Positions 18,604-27,670 are shown, counted from the first letter of the stretch. The stretch is 64,000 nucleotides of DNA from Arthrobacter sp. AL12 (GCF_029960645.1 NZ_JASBQY010000004.1:124001-188000), one strand, 5' to 3'. Numbers and translations are program-made. The notes: a model not told the origin generated them from the letters alone.

Positions 18604-19530
18604 TCAGGCCCGGGGATGGGCCTGCTGGTAGCTCTGCCGGAGCCTCTCGACGGAGACGTGGGTGTAGATCTGGGTGGTGGCCAGACTGCTGTGGCCCAGG
18701 ATTTCCTGCACGGCACGGAGGTCGGCCCCGCCGTCGAGCAGGTGGGTGGCCGCGGAGTGCCGGAGGGCGTGGGGACCGGTGGCGGCGGTGTCCCCCAGGG
18801 CTTCCAACAGATCGTGGACGACGCTGCGGACCTGCCGCTGGTCAACGCGTTTGCCACGGGCACCGAGGAAGAGTGCCGGGCCGGAGGTGTCCCTGGCGAG
18901 GGCGGGCCGGCCCCGGCGAAGCCAGTCGTCCACGGCGAGCGCCGCGGGCAGCCCGTAGGGCACCGTGCGTTCCTTGTTGCCCTTGCCAAGCACCCGCAGG
19001 GTCCTGCGGTCAGGGTCGAGGTCGTCGATGTCGAGGCCAGCCAGTTCCCCGACGCGGATGCCGGTGGCGTACAGCAGTTCCAACATGGCGCGGTCCCGCA
19101 GCGGCAGGGCACCGCCCTCGGCGGCCGCGGATTCCGCGCCTTCGACGAGCCGGAGGACCTGCTGCTGGTGCAGCACGCCCGGCAGCGACTTCTCCCGCTT
19201 GGGCGCCTTCAGGCGCAGGGCGGGGTCCGTGTTGATCAGTTCCTCGCGGATGGCCCAGGCGGTGAAGGCCCTGGCCGTGGCGGCGCGGCGCGCCAGCGTG
19301 GCGCGGGACATCCCGGCTTCGCTCTGCGCGCCGAGCCAGCGCCGCAGGGTGCCGAGTTCCAGCCCGGCGAGGTCGTCCACCCCTTCGGAGGCCGCATACT
19401 CCAGGAGGCTTCCGACGTCGGAGAGGTAGGCGCGCACCGTGTGGACCGAACGTCCGCGTTCCGCCTCCAGGTAGCGGCCGAAACCGTGGGCGGCCGCGGC
19501 CAGTGCGGCGGGGATCTGCGGTGTGGACAC
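18604..19530 (-). CDS. xerC: Tyrosine recombinase XerC
   Basis: A 308-residue protein with an N-terminal SAM-like core-binding domain (residues 10-100) and a C-terminal catalytic domain showing Arg in ATGIRVGEL, Lys in [13 protein letters not shown], and [14 protein letters not shown] with the tyrosine. It resolves chromosome dimers at dif together with XerD. It begins at GTG 19530 and follows dprA on the same strand, an order common in actinobacteria. Confidence 0.93.
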   Translation of the reverse strand: MSTPQIPAALAAAAHGFGRYLEAERGRSVHTVRAYLSDVGSLLEYAASEGVDDLAGLELGTLRRWLGAQSEAGMSRATLARRAATARAFTAWAIREELINTDPALRLKAPKREKSLPGVLHQQQVLRLVEGAESAAAEGGALPLRDRAMLELLYATGIRVGELAGLDIDDLDPDRRTLRVLGKGNKERTVPYGLPAALAVDDWLRRGRPALARDTSGPALFLGARGKRVDQRQVRSVVHDLLEALGDTAATGPHALRHSAATHLLDGGADLRAVQEILGHSSLATTQIYTHVSVERLRQSYQQAHPRA

Positions 19531-19641
19531 CCCCTTACTCTCGCAGGAATCGCCCGGTGATCAAGGAGCCCGACGGCGCGCCGCGCGCCGGTGCCGGACG
19601 GGACCTGCCGCCGCGCGACGCCACCGGTCGCCGGCGGCCGC

Positions 19642-20832
19642 TCAGCCCGGAGTGCCGGACCGCTTCCAGCCCCCGCGGTGCGACTCGGCCAGGCCCAGCA
19701 GCCCGAGCCTGCCCAGGCCGGCGCGGACCGAATCCGCGGACAGGCCCGCGACGGCGGTGAGCTTTTCGACCGAGGTGGTGGCCCGCAGCGGCAGGGCATC
19801 CAGCAGGATGAGGTCCTCCAGGGTCAGCCCATCCTGGACTGCCGCCCGGCCGGTTTTCACCTCGGGAAGCGATTCGCCGCTGGGCGAGGCGAGTTCCGCG
19901 ATCTCCCCGGCGTCGGTGACGCACACCGCCCCTCCCTCCCGGAGCAGCCGGTGGCAGCCAGCGGAGTTGGCGCTATGCACGGACCCAGGCACGGCGCTGA
20001 CGGCGCGGCCCAGCATTTCCGCATGGTGCGCTGTGTTCAGCGCGCCCGATCTCCACCGGGCCTCCACGACGACCGTGACGGACGCCAGCGCAGCGATGAG
20101 CCGGTTGCGCTGCAGGAACCGGTACCGCGTCGGCGCGGAACCCGGCGGAACCTCGGCCAGGACCGCGCCCTGGTTCGCGACGGTCCTCAGCAACTCCTCA
20201 TTGCCGGAGGGGTAGAAACGGTCAACTCCCCCGGCCATCACGGCAATGGTGGGCATGCTACCCGACGAGCCTCCGGCGAGGGCTGCCCGGTGCGCGTGCG
20301 CATCGATCCCGTAGGCGCCGCCCGAGATGATCGTCAATCCCCGTTGCGCCAGCGAATATGCGAGGTCGCCGGTGACGGAGGCGCCATAGGAGGTGCTGTC
20401 CCTGGAGCCGACCAGCGCAATGGATCTGGCAGGGGCAGGCAGCTCCTGTTCGATGCCGCGCCACCACAGGCAGATCGGTTCCTGGAGCCCGAGGTCCGCC
20501 AGCTGGCGGGGCCATAGTTCGTCCGAAGGGATGATCAGCCGCCCGCCAAGCCGCTGCATGGTGGCGAGGTCCCGTGCGGGTGCCAGATCAGGGACCCGCG
20601 GCGCCCAGCGCTGCCGGGCTGTGGCCAGGCCCGTCCAGCCGCTGCCTGAGCTGTTCTCGTCCAACAGCTGGAAGACCTCCCGTTCCAGCGCCGCTCCGGC
20701 AGCCAGCTGACCGGTGGCGATCTTCAGCGCGTCCTCCGCCCCGGCGATTTGGACGAGCGCGAGACCGGTAGCATCCTGCGGCTCAAACAGCCGGGACAAC
20801 GCTGCCCGGGCTGTCCGTTCGCTCTCTGTCAT
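19642..20832 (-). CDS. dprA: DNA-processing protein DprA
   Basis: A 396-residue protein with a Rossmann-like DprA/Smf domain: the segments IALVGSRDSTSYG and ISGGAYGIDAHAHRAAL near residues 155-215, and a winged helix at the C terminus (LDALPLRATTSVEKLTAVAG). DprA protects incoming single-stranded DNA and loads RecA during natural transformation. ATG 20832 was chosen. It lies downstream of the interrupted comM, so its transcription may depend on what the prophage does to that promoter. Confidence 0.93.
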   Translation of the reverse strand: MTESERTARAALSRLFEPQDATGLALVQIAGAEDALKIATGQLAAGAALEREVFQLLDENSSGSGWTGLATARQRWAPRVPDLAPARDLATMQRLGGRLIIPSDELWPRQLADLGLQEPICLWWRGIEQELPAPARSIALVGSRDSTSYGASVTGDLAYSLAQRGLTIISGGAYGIDAHAHRAALAGGSSGSMPTIAVMAGGVDRFYPSGNEELLRTVANQGAVLAEVPPGSAPTRYRFLQRNRLIAALASVTVVVEARWRSGALNTAHHAEMLGRAVSAVPGSVHSANSAGCHRLLREGGAVCVTDAGEIAELASPSGESLPEVKTGRAAVQDGLTLEDLILLDALPLRATTSVEKLTAVAGLSADSVRAGLGRLGLLGLAESHRGGWKRSGTPG

Positions 20833-20905
20833 GGTGTGGTCCTTTCGCACGCTGGTGGCCAGTGATGGCACCGCACTGTCGCGGCGGCGCCGGCGGAACG
20901 TTCTG

Positions 20906-21517
20906 CTAGGCGGCGGCTGCGGCCTGCCGAAGACTGAGGGCCAGCCCGACATCGTCCGGCTCCGGGACGTCCCGCAGGGCCAGGTCGGCCAGGGTCCATG
21001 CCAGGCGCAGCACGCGGTCGTAGCCGCGGGCTGTCAGCACGCCGCGTTCCATGGCGTGGTCCAGGATCCGGGTGGTGGGCGCGCCCAGCCGCAGGGCGCC
21101 CCGGAGGACGCGCCCCGGGACCTGGGCGTTGGTTTCCATGCCGAAGCGGAGCAGCCGTTTGAGCTGCCGTTGCCGGGCGGCATGGACGCGGGCCGCAATG
21201 GTAGCGGTGTCCTCCTCGGCCCCGGGTACTCCAAAGTCGGCCAGCGACACCCGCTCCACCTGCAATTGGATGTCGACCCTGTCCAGCAGCGGCCCGGACA
21301 GGCGGGCCAGATACCGCCGGCGCATGGTCGGGGTGCAGACGCAGTCGACGCCCTTACCGGTGGCCTTGCCGCAGGGGCACGGGTTGGCCGCGAGCACGAG
21401 CTGGAAGCGGGCAGGGTACGCCGCCGTTCCTGCGGCCCGGTGCAGCACGAGCTCCCCGCTCTCCAGCGGCTGCCGGAGCGCATCCAGGACCCGGCGCTCG
21501 TATTCCGGGGCCTCGTC
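20906..21517 (-). pseudogene. comM: comM (YifB family Mg chelatase-like ATPase), 3' fragment cut by prophage
   Basis: The C-terminal 200 residues of a ComM protein are intact: DEAPEYERRVLDALRQPLESG, LVLAANPCPCG, and the Mg_chelatase C-terminal domain. A full protein has about 500 residues. Upstream of Asp in DEAPEY the similarity stops abruptly, the preceding codons (NSF) do not fit the family, and the serine integrase gene begins 38 bases further. The N-terminal half must lie beyond the other end of the prophage. ComM is a branch-migration helicase used in natural transformation. Confidence 0.9.
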
Positions 21518-21554
21518 AAAACTATTGACGGCACTCCCCGGAAGGCTCATAATC
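21515..21554. other. Left attachment junction (attL) of the prophage
   Basis: Recognisable comM coding sequence ends at about 21517 and phage sequence begins before the integrase start at 21555. The crossover dinucleotide cannot be fixed because the opposite junction is outside the window. Confidence 0.65.
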
Positions 21555-23012
21555 ATGCGCGGAACTGAATATATGCAAAGACCCCGATTCGCCATCTACA
21601 CCAGGATCAGCCGCGACCGCGTAGGCGCTGGCTTGGGTGTGGAGCGGCAGCAGCAGGATTGCCAAGCTCTTATCGCTCAGCTCGGTGGTCACATCGTTGG
21701 CAGCTACTCCGACAATGACATCAGCGCTTATTCAGGCAAGCACCGTCCAGGCTACGAGGCGCTTCTTCAAGCCATTAAGGACGGCCTTGTGGATGCAGTC
21801 GCCGTTTGGCACCAAGATCGTCTGCTCCGCCGCACGATTGATCTCGAGAATTACATCGCGGTCTGTCAGCCACTCGAAGTAGCCACTCACACTGTCAAGG
21901 CCGGCCGACTTGATCTCACGACGCCCGCTGGTCGGGCAGTCGCTAAAACACTCGCCGCCTGGGCGTCGTATGAAGTCGAGACTTCAACTGATCGAGTAAA
22001 GGCCGCGAAGCTCCAGGCTGCGAAAGCAGGCAAGTCATCTGGAGGTAACCGCGCCTACGGTTGGCTCCAGAACGGCGTCGACCAGCACCCAGATGAAGCG
22101 CCGGTTGTCTGCGAGATCGTGAAGCGGTTCATCTCGGGCGATTCGTGGAACAGCATCGCCTTAGATCTAAACAAGCGCCGTATCCCTACAGCCAAGGGAA
22201 AGATGTGGACTGCTATCAACGTCAGCAACGTTGCGCAGCTTCCACGTCACTATGGCGTTCGCTCTCACAATGGTCAGGAATACAAGGCGGCCTGGGCGCC
22301 GCTCTTGAGCCAAGACACACGGGATGAACTCCTACTCGTCATCAAACGAGGTCAGACGATCCACGGACGGCGCACACACGCACGCAAACATCTGCTGACC
22401 GGCTTTGTCTTCTGCGGCATCTGCGGCAACAAGATGAACATCATCAACGCACAGCAGCGCGACGGTAGCTACTCCCCTGCGTTCTCCTGCCGCAAAAAGG
22501 ACCATCGTGGCCAGGAAGTCGGTTGCGGCAAAGTGAAGCGGAAGAAGGACCCTGTGGAGGATCTGCTGATCGACTGCATCATGTACCGGCTTGATACTCC
22601 TGATCTTGCTCGGATGATAGCCAATCAAGGGACCGACACAGCTGAGCTCAAGGCGCGTATGCGCGACTACGACACGCAGAGCTTGCGCCTCCAAGAAATC
22701 CTGAGTCTTTACTCCACCAACGAGATGACCTTTGACGAATACAAGACGGCCAAAGTTGCCGCTACAGCACGCCTGGAAGCCCTGGGACGCGAGCTGGAAC
22801 AGAAGTCGCCTCGCAACTCCATGGGACTGATTCCTGCAGATCAAAGCGTCCGTGAAGCGTGGGACTATGGCGATCTTCATTGGAGGCGGCAGCTGGTAGA
22901 TGTTCTCGTTGAGAAGGTTCTCATTTACCCGAAGCGGCCCGGCGATGGCAAGGCTCGCTACAAGCAATGGATATTCAACCCTGAGCGAATCGAGATCGCC
23001 TGGAAGAACTAG
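21555..23012 (+). CDS. Large serine recombinase (phage integrase)
   Basis: A 485-residue serine integrase. The catalytic serine is Ser19 in YTRIS, followed by the resolvase domain (VERQQQDCQALI to about residue 150), a recombinase domain, and a zinc-ribbon region with CGICGNKM and a later cysteine pair, then a coiled-coil segment (residues 355-420). It integrates the phage at attB in comM without host factors. ATG 21555 has GGAAGG nine bases upstream; ATG 21573 is the alternative. The 3' end overlaps the convergent gene by four bases. Confidence 0.95.
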   Translation: MRGTEYMQRPRFAIYTRISRDRVGAGLGVERQQQDCQALIAQLGGHIVGSYSDNDISAYSGKHRPGYEALLQAIKDGLVDAVAVWHQDRLLRRTIDLENYIAVCQPLEVATHTVKAGRLDLTTPAGRAVAKTLAAWASYEVETSTDRVKAAKLQAAKAGKSSGGNRAYGWLQNGVDQHPDEAPVVCEIVKRFISGDSWNSIALDLNKRRIPTAKGKMWTAINVSNVAQLPRHYGVRSHNGQEYKAAWAPLLSQDTRDELLLVIKRGQTIHGRRTHARKHLLTGFVFCGICGNKMNIINAQQRDGSYSPAFSCRKKDHRGQEVGCGKVKRKKDPVEDLLIDCIMYRLDTPDLARMIANQGTDTAELKARMRDYDTQSLRLQEILSLYSTNEMTFDEYKTAKVAATARLEALGRELEQKSPRNSMGLIPADQSVREAWDYGDLHWRRQLVDVLVEKVLIYPKRPGDGKARYKQWIFNPERIEIAWKN

Positions 23013-23710
23013 CCTTCCTGTCCGTCTCTAACGTTCATTTCGAGATTGAACGCTCGGTCAAAGATCCGTGTAGAAGCGTCTTCAAATTGCCTGGTCGTCT
23101 CCTCGTCTACCTGACGGGTGCTCCACTCCATACCCTTTCGCAGCGCTTCAGCTTCTAGCGGTTTGCCCTCGGCCAATAGCTCCAAAAGTTTGTCGGTAAA
23201 TCCCGCCAGCCTGCTGACGACCATTTCAAGGTCGCCGACCCTCTGCTGCAGATATTGCAGGTGAGCGGGCGACGCCGGCTCACGCGCCACCTCCCGGTCC
23301 TTGATTTTCATCATCAGAGCCGCAAGCTTCGCCGCCCCATCCTGCTCATGCCGGACCAGAGTTCGGTAGCTGATGTCCCTCTTCGTTAGCAAGTCGTTGC
23401 GACGCTCCGTCAGCGTGGCATGGGCGGCGTAGGAACCAAGCGCCCAGAGCATCGCCTCTTTATGAGGACCATCAACCAGGAGGTCCAAGCTCCTTTCAAG
23501 CAGCGTGACGAACAGATCCTCGTCATCGAGTCCAAAAGCCTGCAACGTTGCGTCAGGTACGCCGATCTGAGAGGGATGCTGCAGAAAAGCCGGTCCCTGA
23601 CAAAGAGATCGAATGGCTTCAGTTCTGGCGTCATCCGCCGAGTCACCGTCAACCTTGTCCAGCTGTTTCAAAGTCATGCCTCCTACTTGCAGGATGTCAT
23701 CTATTGACAT
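23009..23710 (-). CDS. Phage protein of unknown function with operator-rich promoter
   Basis: A 233-residue, mostly helical and charged protein. No known domain was recognised, and no clear helix-turn-helix is seen. It is convergent with the integrase gene (four-base overlap). Its start codon lies inside an array of three alternating TGTCATCT half-sites, so transcription is probably tightly controlled. A role in lysogeny or immunity is only an inference from this position. Confidence 0.75.
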   Translation of the reverse strand: MSIDDILQVGGMTLKQLDKVDGDSADDARTEAIRSLCQGPAFLQHPSQIGVPDATLQAFGLDDEDLFVTLLERSLDLLVDGPHKEAMLWALGSYAAHATLTERRNDLLTKRDISYRTLVRHEQDGAAKLAALMMKIKDREVAREPASPAHLQYLQQRVGDLEMVVSRLAGFTDKLLELLAEGKPLEAEALRKGMEWSTRQVDEETTRQFEDASTRIFDRAFNLEMNVRDGQEG

Positions 23711-23738
23711 GTAGATGACATGTCGCCTAGTGTCATCT
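23695..23738. promoter_or_regulatory. Alternating three-half-site operator
   Basis: TGTCATCT (23695-23702), AGATGACA (23713-23720) and TGTCATCT (23731-23738) alternate in orientation with exactly 10 bases between neighbours, an 18-base period. The array covers the start of the leftward gene and the promoter area of the rightward small genes. Confidence 0.75.
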
Positions 23739-23778
23739 TATCAGCCGGCAGCTTGGTAACTAAATAGAGAAGGTCGAA

Positions 23779-23943
23779 ATGGAAGACAGGCAAAAGTCTC
23801 CAACTGAACTGGCCGCTTACAACGCGGGCAGGGAACTGTTTAGACGCTTGGAACAGCAACAAGAGCCCAAGCAGGAAGAAGCCCCGACCGTCGCGTACGT
23901 ACTCCCCATAGGCGGCAAGCAAAGCAAAGCAAGCCTCAACTAG
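23779..23943 (+). CDS. Small phage protein, 54 residues
   Basis: ATG 23779 follows AGAGAAGG. The product is hydrophilic with a Glu/Gln-rich middle (LEQQQEPKQEEAP). No family was recognised. It is the first of a rightward set that leads into the ATPase gene. Confidence 0.6.
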   Translation: MEDRQKSPTELAAYNAGRELFRRLEQQQEPKQEEAPTVAYVLPIGGKQSKASLN

Positions 23944-23961
23944 AGAAAGCAGCTGATCACC

Positions 23962-24180
23962 ATGAACACTCCCCTGGAAAACCTAATCGCCATCACCGTA
24001 CTGTTCGGCCCTATCCTCCTCGTCGTAGCTTTCATTATTTGGTACAACGTCACCGGACGAGGAGTCGCCCGACTCCACCGCAAGCGGGAACAAGAGGTTG
24101 AGACCCAGACGCGACTGGGAGTGGCAGATGAGGCGGTCATCCAGCGAGTCGCGGACAAGATCATTTCCGAAAGAACGTAA
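23962..24180 (+). CDS. Small membrane protein with one transmembrane segment
   Basis: A 72-residue protein. Residues 8-29 form one hydrophobic helix (LIAITVLFGPILLVVAFIIW), followed by a basic, charged cytoplasmic tail. It sits between two other small genes and the VirD4-like ATPase gene, so it may help anchor that complex. Confidence 0.65.
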   Translation: MNTPLENLIAITVLFGPILLVVAFIIWYNVTGRGVARLHRKREQEVETQTRLGVADEAVIQRVADKIISERT

Positions 24181-24186
24181 GCCAAG

Positions 24187-24366
24187 ATGCGAAAGGTCTG
24201 GGAAGTCCTAGCACTCTTCATTGTGGTGATTGTCATCGTCAGCGTTGTCAACGATGCTATCCAACCGTTCCTCCCTATTATCGGCATTATCGTCAGCGCA
24301 ATGATTGTCATTACAGTTGCGGTAGTTCTGACCAGACTCGCTATTACAAGAAAGCGTTTCTGGTAG
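24187..24366 (+). CDS. Small membrane protein with two transmembrane segments
   Basis: A 59-residue protein made of two hydrophobic segments (about 6-22 and 27-50) separated by a short polar turn, ending in a basic tail ITRKRFW. No family was recognised. It is preceded by the other membrane protein and followed by the ATPase. Confidence 0.6.
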   Translation: MRKVWEVLALFIVVIVIVSVVNDAIQPFLPIIGIIVSAMIVITVAVVLTRLAITRKRFW

Positions 24367-24416
24367 AAATAGCCACGTTGTGCCAAAGTAAAATCAGGCA
24401 TGACGTGGCTATTTCT
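24365..24416 (+). promoter_or_regulatory. Long inverted repeat over the ATPase start region
   Basis: A perfect 14-bp stem (24365-24378 with 24403-24416), loop 24 bases, spans the first ATG of the ATPase gene at 24400 and is followed by a T-rich run. It could be a terminator or a translation-blocking hairpin. Confidence 0.6.
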
Positions 24417-26643
24417 TTGTCTAACCCTCGCACCGACACTCTTGATCGGAGTGATATTGATGAAGATTAAAAGCCAGGTCGAACTTGACAGCGACCGTAA
24501 AACCTACGTCCTTACCTTCCCGCAGGATCTCGCTGAAGACCGTGTTCAAGCGTGGTTGCGCTCCGTCAGCGGCACTCTGCACGCTAAACCGTCACTCTTT
24601 GACGGCGTCCCAACTATCGTCTTTGAGACGTGGTCTACCTCAGCCGGCATCGAGCACCGTATAAAGGTTCCGTGGCAGCACGCGGACGACATCATGAGCC
24701 AGCTCCGTACCCATCTCCGCGGCCTCCGCTATGAACCCGCGACCATCTTCCCCAGGCAGGAGTGGACTTACGCCGTTGAGATCGGCGAGAGCAACCCTGA
24801 ACGTAGTCTGCGCATTCACAGCTCCAACGACACGGCCGCTTCAATCCTGACGTCAATCGGACAGCTGCACGGCGATGAAGCCGTGCTCATGCAGTGGGTG
24901 GTTGCCCCGAGTAGACCTACGCGATTACCAGAGGACGGCGCGAAGACTGCTGCCTTCAGCTTCAAGTCCCTGCTTGGTATCCCTGATGCAGGTAAGGACG
25001 AGCTCAACGATCGCCGTAAGAAACTCAGCGAAGCCAATTACAGGGCCGTCCTACGAGTGGCAGCAAAGGCGAACACGCGACCACGAGCCGAAAAGCTGGT
25101 GAGCAATGTCCGGTCTTCCTTTACTGCGCTGAACTCCCCCGACAACCGCTTTATTGAAACGCGGGTGTCTAAGAACAAACTCCAAGACAATATTGATCGC
25201 GCGGCAACCGTGTTGTACTTCCCGATGACACTGGCGATCTCTGAACTTATCCCGCTGATCGCATACCCGATTGGCTCCCCGATGGTGGCTGGACTCCCCC
25301 GATCAGCTAGTCGCCACCTTCCAGCGGCAGTGTCCATTCCAGAGACGGGCATCATCTTGGGCCGCAGCAACTTCCCCGGTAGTGAACGTCCTATAGCTCT
25401 GAGCTGGCAGGACATCACCAAACACATGCACGTCGCCGCACCGACAGGTACAGGTAAGACCGAGTTTTTAACCACGATTGGTCGGCAGATCATCGAGGCC
25501 GGGCTGGGAATGATCCTCATCGAAACCAAGGACGATCTGTTTGATCGCCTGCTGGAGTCGATCCCCAAAGAACGAATTAACGACGTCGTTGTCATTGATG
25601 TCAACGATCCGGCCGCTCCAGTGGGCTTCAACGTCCTGGATGACGGTGACCCCTTCAGGACTATTGAGGATATTGAAGGCATCGTGTCTAACATCCACGG
25701 CGACAAGGACGGCGTCTGGTTCAAGAAGGTGGTCTACCACGGTCTGCGCACCCTGATGACTCGGCCGGGCGCGACAGTGGCGGACTTGGTCCCGCTGCTT
25801 CAACCTCGCTACGACGAACTGCCGTGGCGCGACGAGATCATCAAGAACCTCAAAGAGCCTGAGCTGATTCACTTCTGGCAGGAGCTGGAGAACCAAGGCA
25901 AGCAGAAAGAAATGCAGATCGTCCAGCCAGTTATCGACCGCTTCTGGCACTTCAACTCTCGCCAGTCAGTCCGAGACATCTTCGGACAGAGCACCAGCAG
26001 CATCACCATGGCTCAGGCGATTGCTCAGAACAAGATCGTCCTGGTCAACGTGACCAACATCGAGAAGAGCACGACTAAGTTCATCAGTTCATTGCTCATC
26101 AACTCGGCATGGAAAGCGGTTAGAGCCAACCGGCCAGACAAACCGTTCTTCTTCATGGCGGATGAGGTCCAAAATCTCATGCACCTGCCTATCAGCCTTG
26201 ACGACATGCTCGCCCAGGCGCGTAGCTACAACTTCCCCATCATCATGGCGAACCAGTCGGTCAGTCAGCTACCGCTGCCGATTCGACAGGCCGCCCACAA
26301 CAACGCCAGGACCAAAATCGTCTTTCAGCTTGAGAGCGACGACGCCAAGAATATGGCGACTCAGTTTGGCAGCTCGGTCACGGACAGCGACCTGATGAAC
26401 CTTGGCCAGTACGAGGGGATAGCCAGGATCGCCACCAGCGACGGCGTCAGTACGCCAGTCAGCTTCATTGCTGCTCCCCCGAAGCAACGGCACAACCTGG
26501 GATGGAAAGTCCGCGAGGCCAGCCGCAAGAACTACGGACGGGCACCCGCAGCCATTGCAGACGAGATCAGCCAGCGCCGAAAGGCCACCCCTACACCTAC
26601 CAAGCAGCGTCCAAACATCGGGATCAGAAAGTGGGAGAAGTAA
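24400..26643 (+). CDS. VirD4/TraG-like conjugation-type ATPase
   Basis: A 747-residue protein. An N-terminal hydrophobic segment (residues 3-21) is followed by a soluble domain and a HerA/FtsK-like motor domain with Walker A APTGTGKT near residues 347-354 and Walker B FFFMADE near 583-590. The layout is that of type IV secretion coupling proteins and related actinobacterial mobilisation ATPases. Such a protein is unusual in a phage genome. If the hairpin at the first ATG blocks it, ATG 24460 (GGAG upstream) would give a soluble 727-residue form. It is coupled to the next gene (TAATG). Confidence 0.82.
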   Translation: MTWLFLCLTLAPTLLIGVILMKIKSQVELDSDRKTYVLTFPQDLAEDRVQAWLRSVSGTLHAKPSLFDGVPTIVFETWSTSAGIEHRIKVPWQHADDIMSQLRTHLRGLRYEPATIFPRQEWTYAVEIGESNPERSLRIHSSNDTAASILTSIGQLHGDEAVLMQWVVAPSRPTRLPEDGAKTAAFSFKSLLGIPDAGKDELNDRRKKLSEANYRAVLRVAAKANTRPRAEKLVSNVRSSFTALNSPDNRFIETRVSKNKLQDNIDRAATVLYFPMTLAISELIPLIAYPIGSPMVAGLPRSASRHLPAAVSIPETGIILGRSNFPGSERPIALSWQDITKHMHVAAPTGTGKTEFLTTIGRQIIEAGLGMILIETKDDLFDRLLESIPKERINDVVVIDVNDPAAPVGFNVLDDGDPFRTIEDIEGIVSNIHGDKDGVWFKKVVYHGLRTLMTRPGATVADLVPLLQPRYDELPWRDEIIKNLKEPELIHFWQELENQGKQKEMQIVQPVIDRFWHFNSRQSVRDIFGQSTSSITMAQAIAQNKIVLVNVTNIEKSTTKFISSLLINSAWKAVRANRPDKPFFFMADEVQNLMHLPISLDDMLAQARSYNFPIIMANQSVSQLPLPIRQAAHNNARTKIVFQLESDDAKNMATQFGSSVTDSDLMNLGQYEGIARIATSDGVSTPVSFIAAPPKQRHNLGWKVREASRKNYGRAPAAIADEISQRRKATPTPTKQRPNIGIRKWEK

Positions 26644-27164
26644 TGAATATCAACCAGTATCAGGAAGCAAGGCTCAACCTGAGCATGTTCGTCACAGACA
26701 TGGCCCACAAACGAGCGCATGAACTGGGATTCAGCTGGGTGCCGGCGGTCGATGCGCCGGCTACCTACCGGGAGCTGATGACTGTGTTCGCGGACTCGGT
26801 CCAGACTCGAAGCGCGTTGCCCGTGTACTCGCTCTACTGCGACCTCTCCATCTTCAAGAACGCCGAGACCAATATGGCGCTCCGGTTCTGGCATGACAGC
26901 CTCCACATCCAGACTGGACTGACGTTTAGCCTTCCCGATGAACACGAGTTGGCACTTGAGCACCTGCGCATCATGGAGGTTGAAGGAATCAAGAAGCACA
27001 GCATGGAGTGGGAGATGCTGCGGATTGACCTTCTGGGGCAAAACTACCTGCGGGCCATGTGCAAGAAGTTCCCCGATAACCAAGAGCGGTTCGTCCGGCG
27101 GTGCCTGGAGATCGGCTTTGACGAGGGTGTTCTTGAAGAAGTCAGGCTCCTCAACGCGGCATAG
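26643..27164 (+). CDS. Conserved phage protein of unknown function, coupled to the ATPase
   Basis: A 173-residue soluble protein translated from TAATG overlapping the ATPase stop. A central motif RFWHDSLHIQTGL with two histidines and the later EHELALEH could bind a metal, but no family was recognised. Tight coupling suggests that it works with the ATPase. A bidirectional terminator follows. Confidence 0.75.
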   Translation: MNINQYQEARLNLSMFVTDMAHKRAHELGFSWVPAVDAPATYRELMTVFADSVQTRSALPVYSLYCDLSIFKNAETNMALRFWHDSLHIQTGLTFSLPDEHELALEHLRIMEVEGIKKHSMEWEMLRIDLLGQNYLRAMCKKFPDNQERFVRRCLEIGFDEGVLEEVRLLNAA

Positions 27165-27168
27165 GCAC

Positions 27169-27208
27169 AGAAAAAGCCCGGCTCGAATATCTGAGCCGGG
27201 CTTTTTCT
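27169..27208. terminator. Bidirectional terminator
   Basis: A perfect 16-bp stem (27169-27184 with 27193-27208) with A and T tracts on its flanks separates the rightward ATPase operon from the leftward lsr2. Confidence 0.95.
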
Positions 27209-27213
27209 ATGTT

Positions 27214-27555
27214 CTAGTGTGCGGCGCGGTAAGCGTCCTGGACCGTCTGAGCTACACGGCCACGCTCCGATACGTCATAGCCATTGTCTTTAGCCCACTG
27301 GCGGACCTTCTGGAGCTCTTCCTTGTTGCTAGAGCTACGTGCGGCGGAAGTCGAAGCGCTACGTTCGCGGGGAAGTCGAGCCGTTACCTTGGATGCAACG
27401 TCGATGTACTTGCCGAGGAAGTCTTCGAGTTCCTTGGCGTTCTTCTCGCTCAGATCAATCTCATACTGATCTTTACCCCAAGCGAATGTGTAGGAGGATG
27501 CGTTGTCCGATCCATCGAGGTCGTCAGTAATCTTTGTAATCGTAGTCTTTGCCAT
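27214..27555 (-). CDS. Lsr2-family nucleoid-associated protein
   Basis: A 113-residue Lsr2 protein. The N-terminal dimerisation part (residues 1-60) is followed by a Ser-rich linker and the DNA-binding VRQWAKDNGYDVSERGRV segment with the RGR minor-groove motif. Lsr2 silences AT-rich foreign DNA like H-NS. A phage copy may shape its own or the host chromatin. It is the last gene of the leftward late transcript but has a terminator just upstream, so it may be partly uncoupled. Confidence 0.93.
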   Translation of the reverse strand: MAKTTITKITDDLDGSDNASSYTFAWGKDQYEIDLSEKNAKELEDFLGKYIDVASKVTARLPRERSASTSAARSSSNKEELQKVRQWAKDNGYDVSERGRVAQTVQDAYRAAH

Positions 27556-27573
27556 TCAATAAGCCTACACACC

Positions 27574-27603
27574 AAAAAGCCCTAAGACGACGCTTAGGGA
27601 CTT
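27574..27603 (-). terminator. Terminator between lysis genes and lsr2
   Basis: CCCTAAG (27580-27586) pairs with CTTAGGG (27593-27599), and a five-base U tract follows on the minus strand. Confidence 0.75.
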
Positions 27604-27670
27604 TGAAGGTGGATACACAGTCAACTTTCAGCTTAGAGCGCCTCATAGCGCGTCTCAGAGCCTCCAAAGA

